A stretch of DNA of 11,078 nucleotides from Zymomonas sp. (GCA_027489105.1 JAIYAJ010000083.1:1-11078); one strand, 5' to 3'. Counted from the stretch's first letter, positions 1-7,569 are shown. The notes: generated by a model from the letters alone, not told the origin. Numbers and translations are program-made.

Positions 1-561
1 ACCGGCGTGCGTTCTGTCGATCATGCGGTCGAGACGCTGGCCTCCTATCAGTCGAACGATTTCGCCGATGGTCTCGCCGACAACGCGCTGCGCCTGCTGG
101 CGGAGGGCCTGCCCCGTGTGAAAGCCGATCCGTCCGACCTCGAAGGGCGGCTCAAGTGCCAGATCGGCGCCTGGCAGTCGATGATCTCGATCATCGGCGG
201 GGTTCCGATGGGGGCAAGCCACGCGATCGGACACATATTGGGCGGCACCTGCAACGTGCCGCACGGCCACTGCTCCTGCGTCATGTCGCCTTATGTGCTC
301 GCGTGGAATGCCGAGCATGATGCGAGCCGCCAGGTCCGCATCAATGCCTGCCTCGGCAACACTCATGCGACCGCGTCGGAGAGCCTCGACGCCTTCATCC
401 GGGGATTGGGCATGCCGCGCACGCTCTCGGAGCTCGGCGTATTGGAGGACCAGTTCCAGAGGGTAGCCGAATATACCATGCTTGATATATGGGGGAGGAC
501 CAATCCGAGGCCGGTCCGGTCCCCAGCGGACATCATGGAGATTCTAAGAAAAGCGGCATGA
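1..561 (+). CDS. Iron-containing alcohol dehydrogenase / maleylacetate-reductase-like protein, C-terminal part (5' end cut by window)
   Basis: The reading frame is open from base 1 and ends with TGA at 559-561, so about 186 C-terminal residues are visible of a protein that is usually near 380-400. A GTG at base 7 is internal to the family alignment and not a real start. The visible part is the all-helical metal-binding domain of group III (iron-type) alcohol dehydrogenases. It has a DHAVE segment at the left edge, then SHAIGHILGG followed by VPHGHCSCVMSPYVL, which carries the histidines matching H263 and H277 of E. coli FucO. These enzymes oxidise alcohols or reduce ketones and maleylacetate-type substrates with NAD(P)H in the cytoplasm. 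The exact substrate is unknown. The final codons (ATT CTA AGA AAA) are unusually A-rich and rare for this genome, probably because they also form the start region of the next gene, whose ATG overlaps this stop by 4 bp. Confidence 0.88.
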   Translation, partial: TGVRSVDHAVETLASYQSNDFADGLADNALRLLAEGLPRVKADPSDLEGRLKCQIGAWQSMISIIGGVPMGASHAIGHILGGTCNVPHGHCSCVMSPYVLAWNAEHDASRQVRINACLGNTHATASESLDAFIRGLGMPRTLSELGVLEDQFQRVAEYTMLDIWGRTNPRPVRSPADIMEILRKAA

Positions 562-1205
562 CCAGATCCAGCGCTGCCTCCGTCAAGAAACAGGCCTCCG
601 CCCCCGGAACGGGGCGCGAGATCAAGCCTGGTGTCGTGGCCTTCAAGCGCGCCCGCATCCTCGAGGAAGCGAGCGCCCTGTTCTTCGAGAAGGGCTATGA
701 GGCGGCAACGCTGGAAATGCTGGCGGACCGACTGAGCGCGACCAAGCCGTTCCTCTACACCTATTTCAAAGGCAAAAGCGCCATATTGAGCGCGATCTGC
801 GAAGTGGGCGTGAAGGAGTCGCTGGCCGCGCTGGACCGGATGGCGGAAACCGAACGGACGTCGATCGACCTGCTCAAGGCGTCTCTGCGCGAAGTCGCGG
901 AGATCATCGTGGCGCGACACGAATATCTGGTCGTGTACCAGCGCGAGATGATGAACCTCGAGCGGACCGATGCCCAGCGCATCCTGCGCCTGCGGCACGA
1001 GTTCGACCTGCGGATCGGCAAGCTCATCGACGATTGCGTGCGCGACGGTGACGTCACCGTCCCGGACGCCGCCGCGATGTCGGTCTGGATCGGCGGCCTG
1101 CTCAGCTGGATAACCTATTGCTATCGGCCAGGCAGCAAACGTTCGGCGGAAATGGTGGTCGACCAGGCGGTCGAGGCCTGTCTGCGGCTTATCGCCGTCG
1201 CCTGA
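558..1205 (+). CDS. TetR/AcrR-family transcriptional regulator
   Basis: A 215-residue protein of normal TetR size. The N-terminal helix-turn-helix domain covers about residues 29-76: a first helix KRARILEEASALFFEKGY, then ATLEMLADRLSATKPFLYTYFKGK, whose LYTYFKGK end is the family signature. The rest is a helical ligand-binding domain without a recognisable subtype. The frame stays open upstream to 489, but the ATG at 558 is the best start because it overlaps the dehydrogenase stop as ATGA, which suggests translational coupling. The upstream extension encodes only the antisense-like tail of the dehydrogenase gene in another frame. Its position inside a catabolic operon suggests a repressor of that operon that responds to a pathway substrate or CoA ester. 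No palindromic operator is visible in the window near it, so any target is probably upstream of base 1. Confidence 0.9.
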   Translation: MTRSSAASVKKQASAPGTGREIKPGVVAFKRARILEEASALFFEKGYEAATLEMLADRLSATKPFLYTYFKGKSAILSAICEVGVKESLAALDRMAETERTSIDLLKASLREVAEIIVARHEYLVVYQREMMNLERTDAQRILRLRHEFDLRIGKLIDDCVRDGDVTVPDAAAMSVWIGGLLSWITYCYRPGSKRSAEMVVDQAVEACLRLIAVA

Positions 1206-1211
1206 ACCAAC

Positions 1212-1240
1212 TGCCTCCGGCCCATCGGGATTTGGAGGTA
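1212..1240 (+). promoter_or_regulatory. Possible Shine-Dalgarno-sequestering hairpin before the acyl-CoA ligase
   Basis: The ribosome binding site GGAGG (1234-1238) of the ligase can pair with CCTCC at 1214-1218. One G-U and one A-T pair extend the stem to 7 bp (1212-1218 with 1234-1240), around a 15-nt loop. The left arm begins only 7 nt after the TetR stop, so a ribosome finishing the TetR gene would cover and melt it. This is seen in the sequence; any regulatory effect is inference and the stem could be chance. Confidence 0.35.
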
Positions 1241-1242
1241 TC

Positions 1243-2877
1243 ATGACAACGACTGCACCAGCGCGCCCGCGCGATTTCACCGATCCGCGCATCCCCAATC
1301 GGGATGAGTGCGTGCTGCGCTATCTTGCCGATCGCTGGGCGGTCGAGCGCGCCGACAAGACCCATGTCATCTTCGAGGATGGCGAGGAGTGGAGCTTCGC
1401 TGAGGTGCGCCGCCTTGTCCGCGCCAAGGCGGCGGGATTGCGCAAGCTGGGCGTCAAGCAGGGCGATTTCGTCGCGGCCTGGCTGCCCAGCGGCCGCGAC
1501 GCGCTGCTCGCCTTCTACGCGATCAACTATCTCGGCGCGGTATTCGTGCCCTTCAACACCGCCTATCGCGGCAATCTGCTGGCGCATGTCCTGTCCAATT
1601 CGGGTGCGGCGCTGATGGTCGTCCATCCCGATCTGGTCGGGCGCCTGCCCGAGGTCGACTGCGCCGAACTGCGCCAGCTGGTCGTGACGACCCAGGGAGC
1701 GGTTCCGGATATCGGCCTGCCGGTGACGCGCTTCGACGATCTCGACGGCGACGATGTCGGCGAGCTCGACCGGCCGATCCAGCCCTGGGACATCCAGTCG
1801 ATCATCTACACCTCCGGCACCACCGGCCCGTCCAAGGGGGTGCTGTCCTCCTATCTCCACATGTTCTCGAACGCCGGCCCCGAATCCTGGCCGATGGTGG
1901 GCGAGGATGACCGCTATATGTGCGTAGCGCCGATCTTCCACATCGGTGGCATGGGCCCGCCCTTCGTGATGCTGGCGCGCGGTGCGTCGGTCGCGGTGAT
2001 CGAAACCTTCTCGACCGACCGTTTCTGGGACATCGCCCGCAAGACGCAGTCGACCATGGTGTTCCTGCTGGGCGTCATGGCGACCTTCCTGATGAAGCAG
2101 CCGCCGTCGCCCGAGGACAAGACGCATGGTGTGCGCAAGGCCTTCATGGTGCCGCTGACCGACGACGCGTTGTTCTTTAATGATCCGGCGACCACCGAGA
2201 TCTACACCATCTTCAACATGACCGAGATTTCCTCGCCGATCGTGTCGGAGGCCAATCCGGTCAAGCGCGGCACCTGCGGCAAGGTGCGCCCGCATGTCGA
2301 GGTGCGACTGGTCGACGGCAATGATTGCGAGGTGCCGGTGGGCGCCATCGGCGAGATGCTGGTCCGCACCGACCGCCCCTGGGCGATGAACAGCGGCTAT
2401 AACCGCAATCCGGAAGCGACCGCCAAGGCCTGGGCCAATGGCTGGTTCCACACCGGCGACGCCTTCCGACGCGACGAGGACGGCTATTATTATTTCGTCG
2501 ACCGGGTGAAGGACGCGATCCGCCGCCGCGGCGAGAATATCTCCTCCTTCGAGGTCGAGGTCGAGGTCTGCGCCCACCCCCATGTCCGCGAATGCGCGGC
2601 GATCGCGGTGCCGAGCGAATTCTCCGAGGACGAGGTGATGGTGATCGTGGCGCCGGTGCCCGGTTGCACGATCGACGTCGAGCATCTCGCCGCCTTCCTG
2701 ATCGAGAAGATGCCCTATTTCATGGTGCCCCGCTACATCCGCATTCTCGACGAACTGCCCAAGACGCCTTCGGCCAAGGTGCTGAAGGCGGACCTGCGGC
2801 AGGAGGGCATCACCGCCGATACCTGGGACCGCGAGAAGGCCGGGATGCGCGTGCGCCGCGAGGTGTTCAAAGGCTGA
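1243..2877 (+). CDS. ATP-dependent acyl-CoA ligase (AMP-forming, ANL superfamily, CaiC-like)
   Basis: A full-length 544-residue adenylate-forming enzyme that activates a carboxylic acid to its CoA thioester through an acyl-AMP. The phosphate-binding motif IIYTSGTTGPSKGV is at residues 187-200, and a variant A5 motif FNMTEIS surrounds residue 325. HTGD has its ATP-ribose aspartate near D406, and the hinge DRVKD with RRRGENIS lies at 420-432. The catalytic lysine is K512 in PSAKVLK, where most relatives have SGK. The RRRGENISSFEVE stretch resembles crotonobetaine/carnitine-CoA ligases (CaiC) and similar catabolic ligases; the substrate is not predictable. A good GGAGG lies 4 nt before the ATG. 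It follows the TetR gene by 37 bp and is probably in the same operon. The GAGGTC triplet repeat at 2551-2568 simply encodes the EVEVEV strand. No signal peptide is seen, so it is cytoplasmic. Confidence 0.93.
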   Translation: MTTTAPARPRDFTDPRIPNRDECVLRYLADRWAVERADKTHVIFEDGEEWSFAEVRRLVRAKAAGLRKLGVKQGDFVAAWLPSGRDALLAFYAINYLGAVFVPFNTAYRGNLLAHVLSNSGAALMVVHPDLVGRLPEVDCAELRQLVVTTQGAVPDIGLPVTRFDDLDGDDVGELDRPIQPWDIQSIIYTSGTTGPSKGVLSSYLHMFSNAGPESWPMVGEDDRYMCVAPIFHIGGMGPPFVMLARGASVAVIETFSTDRFWDIARKTQSTMVFLLGVMATFLMKQPPSPEDKTHGVRKAFMVPLTDDALFFNDPATTEIYTIFNMTEISSPIVSEANPVKRGTCGKVRPHVEVRLVDGNDCEVPVGAIGEMLVRTDRPWAMNSGYNRNPEATAKAWANGWFHTGDAFRRDEDGYYYFVDRVKDAIRRRGENISSFEVEVEVCAHPHVRECAAIAVPSEFSEDEVMVIVAPVPGCTIDVEHLAAFLIEKMPYFMVPRYIRILDELPKTPSAKVLKADLRQEGITADTWDREKAGMRVRREVFKG

Positions 2878-2928
2878 TCGGGCGCGAGGCCGGCGGGACG
2901 TGGGCGGTCTTTGGGAGAGGACGACGAT

Positions 2929-4029
2929 ATGAGCAACCATCCCGTGTTCGGGCCGAACCGGCTGAAGCTCGGCCTGTTCTGCATGAACACGCTGTCGGCG
3001 CTGACCACGGCGCCCGACATGTTCGCGGGCGACTGGGACGCCTGCGTCAGGCTCGCCCGCATGGCGGACGATGCGGGGCTGGAGGCGTTCGTCCCGATCG
3101 CGCGGTGGAAGGGCTATGTCGACGATGCTTTCGACCATCCGTCGAATGCGGTGTTCGAGCCTTTCACTTTCGCGGCGGGGATCGCGCAGGCCACGCGGCG
3201 CATCGGCGTGTTCGCCACGACGCACGCGCCGACCGTCCACCCGCTGATCGTCGCCAAGCAGGCGGCGACGGTCGACCATATATCGCGCGGCCGCTTTGCC
3301 ATGAACGTGGTCGGCGGCTGGAACCGGCGCGAGTTCGACATGTTCGGGATCGACCTGCTCGATCATGAGGATCGCTACGTCTATCTCGCCGAATGGCTCG
3401 ACATCGTCCGTCGGCTCTGGTCGGCGGATGCCGAGTTCGACGTCGAGAGCCGGCATTTCGCGATGAAGAAGGCGCTGTCGCGCCCGCAGCCGGTGCGTAG
3501 ATCGGTTCCGATCATGAATGCGGGTTTCTCGCCGACCGGCATGCGCTTCGCGGCGGCGAACAGCGATATCGGGCTGATCGGCCTGTTCGGCGCGGACGAG
3601 GCGGCCTGGGGCGAGCAGATCGGCCAGTATAAGGCGCTGGCGCGCGAGCAGTTCGGCAAGGAGATCCAGGTCTGGACGAACGCACCGACCATATTGCGCG
3701 ACAGCGACGGCGATGCCGATTTATTGTATAGACATTATACCGAGGCCTGCGCCGACCAGGCTGCGATCGACAGCTTTGTGGGCACGCTGGCGCGCGAGAA
3801 CAAGGTCGCCGAGAGCAGCGAGCAAATGGCTTTCCTGCGCCGTAACGCCGTGCTCGGATCGGGCTTTCCCCTGATCGGCTCGCCCGACAGCGTCGCGGCG
3901 CGGTTGCTCGCCTTGTCGCGCGCCGGACTCGACGGGGTGATCATGAGCTTCGTCGATGCGATCGACGGCATGCACCGGGTCGAGCGCGACGTGCTTCCCC
4001 GGTTGCGCAAGGCCGGCGTGCGCGGCTGA
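2929..4029 (+). CDS. LLM-class flavin-dependent monooxygenase (bacterial luciferase-like, RutA/SfnG/SsuD type)
   Basis: A 366-residue single-domain luciferase-like TIM barrel. These enzymes use reduced FMN (FMNH2) from a partner reductase and O2 to hydroxylate or cleave substrates such as pyrimidines, sulfones, sulfonates or ketones. Family marks include LKLGLFCMNT at the start, ARWKGY, the central stretch THAPTVHPLIVAKQAATVDHISRGRFAMNVVGGWNRREFDMFG, then IMNAGFSPTGMRFA, and a C-terminal GSPDSVAARLLALSRAGLDGVIMSF. The ATG at 2929 is preferred over an in-frame TTG at 2911 because GAGAGG at 2915-2920 sits 8 nt before the ATG. The ligase ends 51 bp upstream, so they are likely co-transcribed. 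No flavin reductase gene is in the window. A run of rare codons (TTA TTG TAT AGA) at 3721-3732 is unlike the rest of the gene. Its stop abuts the stop of the convergent oxidoreductase gene. Confidence 0.9.
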   Translation: MSNHPVFGPNRLKLGLFCMNTLSALTTAPDMFAGDWDACVRLARMADDAGLEAFVPIARWKGYVDDAFDHPSNAVFEPFTFAAGIAQATRRIGVFATTHAPTVHPLIVAKQAATVDHISRGRFAMNVVGGWNRREFDMFGIDLLDHEDRYVYLAEWLDIVRRLWSADAEFDVESRHFAMKKALSRPQPVRRSVPIMNAGFSPTGMRFAAANSDIGLIGLFGADEAAWGEQIGQYKALAREQFGKEIQVWTNAPTILRDSDGDADLLYRHYTEACADQAAIDSFVGTLARENKVAESSEQMAFLRRNAVLGSGFPLIGSPDSVAARLLALSRAGLDGVIMSFVDAIDGMHRVERDVLPRLRKAGVRG

Positions 4030-7000
4030 TCAGGCGGCTGTGACCGCTTGTCGTTCGACCGTTGCCGCACCGGTATAGGCGGCCTCGGCAGCGGCGACGC
4101 GGTCGGCATAGCGCTTCATAGCGGCCAGCTTGACCGGTCCGAAACCACGGACCTCGGCGACAAGCGACAGCAGTTCTGCGGCACGGTCCGCGCGCTCCGG
4201 CGTCAGCGAGGCGAGCACACGCTCGACCAGCGCCTCATAGTCCACGACAAGCTGTCGTTCGGCCCGACGTTCGGCGGTCCAGCCGAAAATGTCGAGCGGG
4301 GTGCCGCGCAGGATGCGCAGGCGCTTGAGCAGGCGGAACAGGGGCAGGGCGATGCGCGCCGAAATCTCCCGCTTGAGCGGCCGGCCGTTCGGGCCGGGCC
4401 GACTGAGCAGTGGCGGGGCGAGGTTGAAGCTGAGCGCGGCGCCGTCCTCGAAGCTCTGCTTCAGTTCGGTCAGAAGCGCCGGGTCGGTCAGCAGGCGGGC
4501 GACCTCATATTCGTCCTTGATCGCCAGCAGGCGGCCGAACTGGCGCGCGACGATCCGGGCGATCCCATCTGATCCGGGTGTCTTTTCTCGTTCGACCGTG
4601 GCGGCCCGTGCGACGACCGCGCGGTAGCGCTCGGCAAGCCGCTCGCTCTGATAGGCGGTGAGCCGACCTGCATGGAGATCGACGATCGCCTCGAGCGTCT
4701 CGGGCGGCGTCCCCGCGTCCTGAGGGGCGATGGACGGAAGCCGATCGGGGGCATGGACCGACAGGCGGCCGAGGCGAAACGCGGTGAGGTTGAGCGAGAC
4801 CGCCACGCCGTTGAGTCGGATCGCCGTCTCGATCGCATCGACCCCAACCGGCAGCAGCCCCGCCTGCGCCGCGCGGCCGACCATCAGCATGTTGGCGGCG
4901 ATGCTGTCGCCCATCAGTCCGACCGCCATGCCATTGGCGTCGAACGGATCGACGGCGTCGTCGCCGAGTTGCTTGCGCAGGCGGGCAAGCAGGATTGTGG
5001 GCTCCAGCCGGAAGTCGCGCTGAAACTGGAAGGCGACGGTTGGAACGACACCGGCATTGGCCAGCGCCCGCGTGCGGCCCTTGTGCAGGCTGCGCACCGC
5101 TTCGGCCGACAGCGCGGCGACGAGGTCGAAGGCGAGCAGCAGGTCGGCCTCGCCCTCACCGAGCCGCTGGCTGTGCAATTGCGCGGGATCGTCGGCGAAG
5201 CGCAGATGGCTGAACACCGCGCCATTCTTCTGCGCCAGGCCGGTCATGTCGAAGGCGGACGCGGCGCGCCCCTCGATATGCGCGGCCATTGCCAGCACCG
5301 CGCCGACGGTGATGACGCCGGTCCCGCCGATGCCCGCGATCATCATGCTGCTCGCCCCCGATCGCACGGCGGGGACGGGCATGTCGGCGAATAGCTCTTC
5401 GGACAGCGCGACCGCGGCCGGCTTGCGGGGCGCCGCGCCCTTCACCGTGACGAAGGACGGGCAGAAGCCCTCGTTGCAGCTATAATCCTTGTTGCAGCTC
5501 GACTGGTCGATCGCGCGCTTGGTTCCCAGCGCGGTCTCGCGCGGCACGATGCTGACGCAGGTCGACTGGACCGAACAGTCGCCGCAGCCCTCGCAGACCT
5601 CGGGCGCGATGAACATCCGCTTCGCCGGGTCCGCCATCGTCCCGCGCTTGCGGCGGCGGCGCTTCTCGGCGGCGCAGGTCTGTTCGTAGATCAGAACCGA
5701 GCAGCCGGTCACTTCGCGCAGCCGCCGCTGGACGCTGTCGAGTTCGTCGCGGTGACTGATCGTGACGCCCGCAGGGAAACCGCGATCCGCCCGGTGATGG
5801 TCGGGATTGTCGCTGAGAATGACGATTTCGGTCACGCCTTCGGCGCGCACCTGCTGAGCGATCTCGGCGACCGACAGCGGCCCGTCGACCGGTTGACCGC
5901 CGGTCATCGCGACGGCGTCGTTGTAGAGGATCTTGTAGGTGATGTTGGCGCCTGAGGCGACGGCGGCGCGGATCGCCAGCAGGCCCGAATGATAATAGGT
6001 TCCGTCACCCATATTCTGGAACATGTGCGGCGTGTCGGTGAAGGGGGCGAGGCCGAGCCAGTTGCTGCCTTCGCCCCCCATCTGCGTCGGCAGCAGCGCC
6101 TCGTCGGGGCGGACGAAATTGGCCATGGTGTGGCAACCGATGCCGGTAATGCTGAGGCTGCCCTCGGGAATGCGCGTTGACCGGCTGTGCGGGCAGCCCG
6201 AGCAGAAATAGGGGCTGCGGCGGAGGTCGGCGTTCGCCGCCACAGCGGGGGCTGACGGGGCGGGGGCGTCCACCAGACCCGCGAGACGCGCGATCGCACG
6301 GGCAATGTCGCCGGGGTCGAGCGGCAGGGTGGACGAGAAAAGCGTGTGGCCCTGCGCGTCGCGCTTGCCGAGCAAAGCCGGTGCGGTCGGGCGATTGACG
6401 AGGGCGGATGCAAGCTGCTGTTCGACGAAGCTCTTTTTCTCCTCGACCACCAGCAGCGCCTCATGCCCATCGGCAAAGGCCGCAAGGCTTTCCCCGTCGA
6501 GCGGCCAGAGGCAGCCGATCTTGTACAGCGACAGCCCGGCAGCAGCGGCGGCATCGTCGTCGAGGCCGAGCAGGTCGAGCGCCTGGCGGACGTCGGCGAA
6601 GCTCTTGCCCGCCGCCGCGATGGCCAGTCGTGGGCGTTCGGCGCGGAAGATGGCGCGATCGAGCCCATTGGCCCGGACATAGGACAGCACCGCCGGCAGG
6701 CGATGCTCGACCACGATCTGCTCGGCGCGCAGCGGATTGAACGGGCGGCGTCCGGCATGCAGCCCCTCGGGCGGCGCGCTATCCACCGCCGGCAAGAAGG
6801 GGCGGAAGGCGGGCAGGTCGACCTCGACCGTCGCGGTCTGCTCGACCACCTCGTTGACGCATTTTACGGCGACCCAGGAACCGCTGTGCCGCGACAGGGC
6901 GATGGCGTGCAGCCCGAAATGCTCGATCTCGCCGGCATGTGCCGGATAGAGAATCGGCACCATGCAGGCGGCCATCGACTGTTCGCTCTGAAAAGCGACG

Positions 7001-7449
7001 GTCGACGACTTGCCGGCATGGTCGTCGCCATAGAAGAGTACGACCCCGCCCTTGGCGTGGGCGCCGGCATAATTGCCGTGCCGGATGGCATCGAGCGAGC
7101 GGTCGACTCCGGGCCCCTTGCCGTACCAGGCCGAGAATACACCCTCGAAGCGTGCGCCGGGAATCTGGTCGATCTGCTGCGTCCCCGCCACCGCCGTCGC
7201 CGCGAGGTCCTCGTTCACCCCCGGCTGGAAACGGACATCGGAGGCTTCGAGCCGCTTGCCGATCGACCAGAGCATGGTGTCGACATTGCCGAGCGGCGAG
7301 CCGCGATAGCCCGTGATATAGCCGGCCGTGCGCAGCCCGTCGCGACGGTCGAGCCAGGCCTGACCAATCAGCACGCGGCCGATTGCCTGCGTGCCGCTTA
7401 CGAGGATGCGACCGCTGCGCACCTCCCATTTGTCGTCAAGGCCGATCAT
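4030..7449 (-). CDS. Indolepyruvate / 2-oxoacid:ferredoxin oxidoreductase, fused single-chain form
   Basis: A 1139-residue protein matching the fused form found in proteobacteria. It decarboxylates 2-oxoacids (indolepyruvate or related aryl or branched pyruvates) to acyl-CoA with thiamine diphosphate and passes electrons to ferredoxin. The N-terminal pyrimidine-binding region is marked by GYRGSPLGNVDTMLW (about 47-61). A C-x2-C motif, CSGCPHS, lies near 416-422. The ThDP-binding domain has GDGTYYHSG (about 481-489) and NDAVAMTGGQP. An iron-sulfur region follows with cysteines near 619, 622, 625 and 631, then 652, 658 and 663. The gamma domain has AGIGGTGVITVG (about 705-716), followed by a C-terminal extension of the DUF6537 kind. 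The start has GGAGAG at 7456-7461, 6 nt before the ATG. It is transcribed away from the Crp-like gene. No ferredoxin gene is in the window. The 2-oxoacid used cannot be told from sequence. Confidence 0.93.
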   Translation of the reverse strand: MIGLDDKWEVRSGRILVSGTQAIGRVLIGQAWLDRRDGLRTAGYITGYRGSPLGNVDTMLWSIGKRLEASDVRFQPGVNEDLAATAVAGTQQIDQIPGARFEGVFSAWYGKGPGVDRSLDAIRHGNYAGAHAKGGVVLFYGDDHAGKSSTVAFQSEQSMAACMVPILYPAHAGEIEHFGLHAIALSRHSGSWVAVKCVNEVVEQTATVEVDLPAFRPFLPAVDSAPPEGLHAGRRPFNPLRAEQIVVEHRLPAVLSYVRANGLDRAIFRAERPRLAIAAAGKSFADVRQALDLLGLDDDAAAAAGLSLYKIGCLWPLDGESLAAFADGHEALLVVEEKKSFVEQQLASALVNRPTAPALLGKRDAQGHTLFSSTLPLDPGDIARAIARLAGLVDAPAPSAPAVAANADLRRSPYFCSGCPHSRSTRIPEGSLSITGIGCHTMANFVRPDEALLPTQMGGEGSNWLGLAPFTDTPHMFQNMGDGTYYHSGLLAIRAAVASGANITYKILYNDAVAMTGGQPVDGPLSVAEIAQQVRAEGVTEIVILSDNPDHHRADRGFPAGVTISHRDELDSVQRRLREVTGCSVLIYEQTCAAEKRRRRKRGTMADPAKRMFIAPEVCEGCGDCSVQSTCVSIVPRETALGTKRAIDQSSCNKDYSCNEGFCPSFVTVKGAAPRKPAAVALSEELFADMPVPAVRSGASSMMIAGIGGTGVITVGAVLAMAAHIEGRAASAFDMTGLAQKNGAVFSHLRFADDPAQLHSQRLGEGEADLLLAFDLVAALSAEAVRSLHKGRTRALANAGVVPTVAFQFQRDFRLEPTILLARLRKQLGDDAVDPFDANGMAVGLMGDSIAANMLMVGRAAQAGLLPVGVDAIETAIRLNGVAVSLNLTAFRLGRLSVHAPDRLPSIAPQDAGTPPETLEAIVDLHAGRLTAYQSERLAERYRAVVARAATVEREKTPGSDGIARIVARQFGRLLAIKDEYEVARLLTDPALLTELKQSFEDGAALSFNLAPPLLSRPGPNGRPLKREISARIALPLFRLLKRLRILRGTPLDIFGWTAERRAERQLVVDYEALVERVLASLTPERADRAAELLSLVAEVRGFGPVKLAAMKRYADRVAAAEAAYTGAATVERQAVTAA

Positions 7450-7478
7450 CGCATTCTCTCCGGCAGATGCTGGAAGCT

Positions 7479-7509
7479 AGTATCAGCTCAAGGGTCATTC
7501 GATTGTCGC
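7479..7509 (-). promoter_or_regulatory. Candidate promoter for the 2-oxoacid:ferredoxin oxidoreductase gene
   Basis: On the minus strand, GATACT (7484 down to 7479) could serve as the -10 element. No good -35 exists: only GACAAT or GCGACA, which overlap the palindrome. A start near 7472 would leave a leader of about 23 nt before the ATG and would put the palindrome centre about 39-40 bp upstream. That is the position typical of class II activation by Crp-type proteins. The element is weak on its own merits. Confidence 0.35.
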
Positions 7510-7519
7510 ATATGCGACA
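7504..7519. promoter_or_regulatory. Perfect 16-bp palindrome TGTCGCATATGCGACA, probable Crp/Fnr-family operator
   Basis: The site reads the same on both strands and has the Crp-family layout of two 5-bp half-sites six bases apart: TGTCG-N6-CGACA. It lies in the gap between the divergent oxidoreductase and Crp-like genes, centred at 7511.5. The half-site differs from the E. coli CRP consensus TGTGA, and from memory is close to the target of the CO sensor CooA (TGTCA-N6-CGACA). Binding by the adjacent regulator is inferred from position and helix residues, not shown. Confidence 0.72.
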
Positions 7520-7540
7520 GTGTTAGAGGCCGTCGACTTC

Positions 7541-7546
7541 TATGAT
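7541..7546 (+). promoter_or_regulatory. Candidate -10 element (TATGAT) for the Crp-like gene
   Basis: TATGAT matches five of six bases of the TATAAT consensus. No convincing -35 lies 16-18 bp upstream, which fits a promoter that needs an activator. A start near 7552-7553 would place the palindrome centre at about -41, the class II position, and would begin only a few bases before the strong ribosome binding site at 7556-7564. This suggests autoregulation of the Crp-like gene. Confidence 0.42.
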
Positions 7547-7569
7547 CCGCGGAAAGGGAGGAGGCCAAT

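Noticed and set aside
489..557. N-terminal extension of the TetR gene by 23 codons
   Set aside because: It would overlap the dehydrogenase gene by 73 bp; the ATG at 558 gives the usual ATGA overlap and a family-like start.
363..1298. 311-codon minus-strand frame across the dehydrogenase, TetR and ligase start
   Set aside because: It spans three gene boundaries and shows no recognisable domain. It is a GC-driven shadow.
2551..2568. Three tandem GAGGTC units in the ligase gene
   Set aside because: They encode an alternating Glu-Val strand at a place where relatives have the same length, so this is codon repetition rather than an expanding repeat.
1189..3456. 755-codon open frame on the minus strand opposite the ligase and LLM genes
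   Set aside because: It is rich in H, R, D and G with no domain signature, and it lies opposite two clear enzyme genes. Long antisense frames like this are common in GC-rich coding DNA.
6346..7545. 399-codon plus-strand frame inside the oxidoreductase gene
   Set aside because: It is the antisense of the well-conserved thiamine-binding part of the oxidoreductase, with no motif of its own and an end running into the intergenic palindrome.
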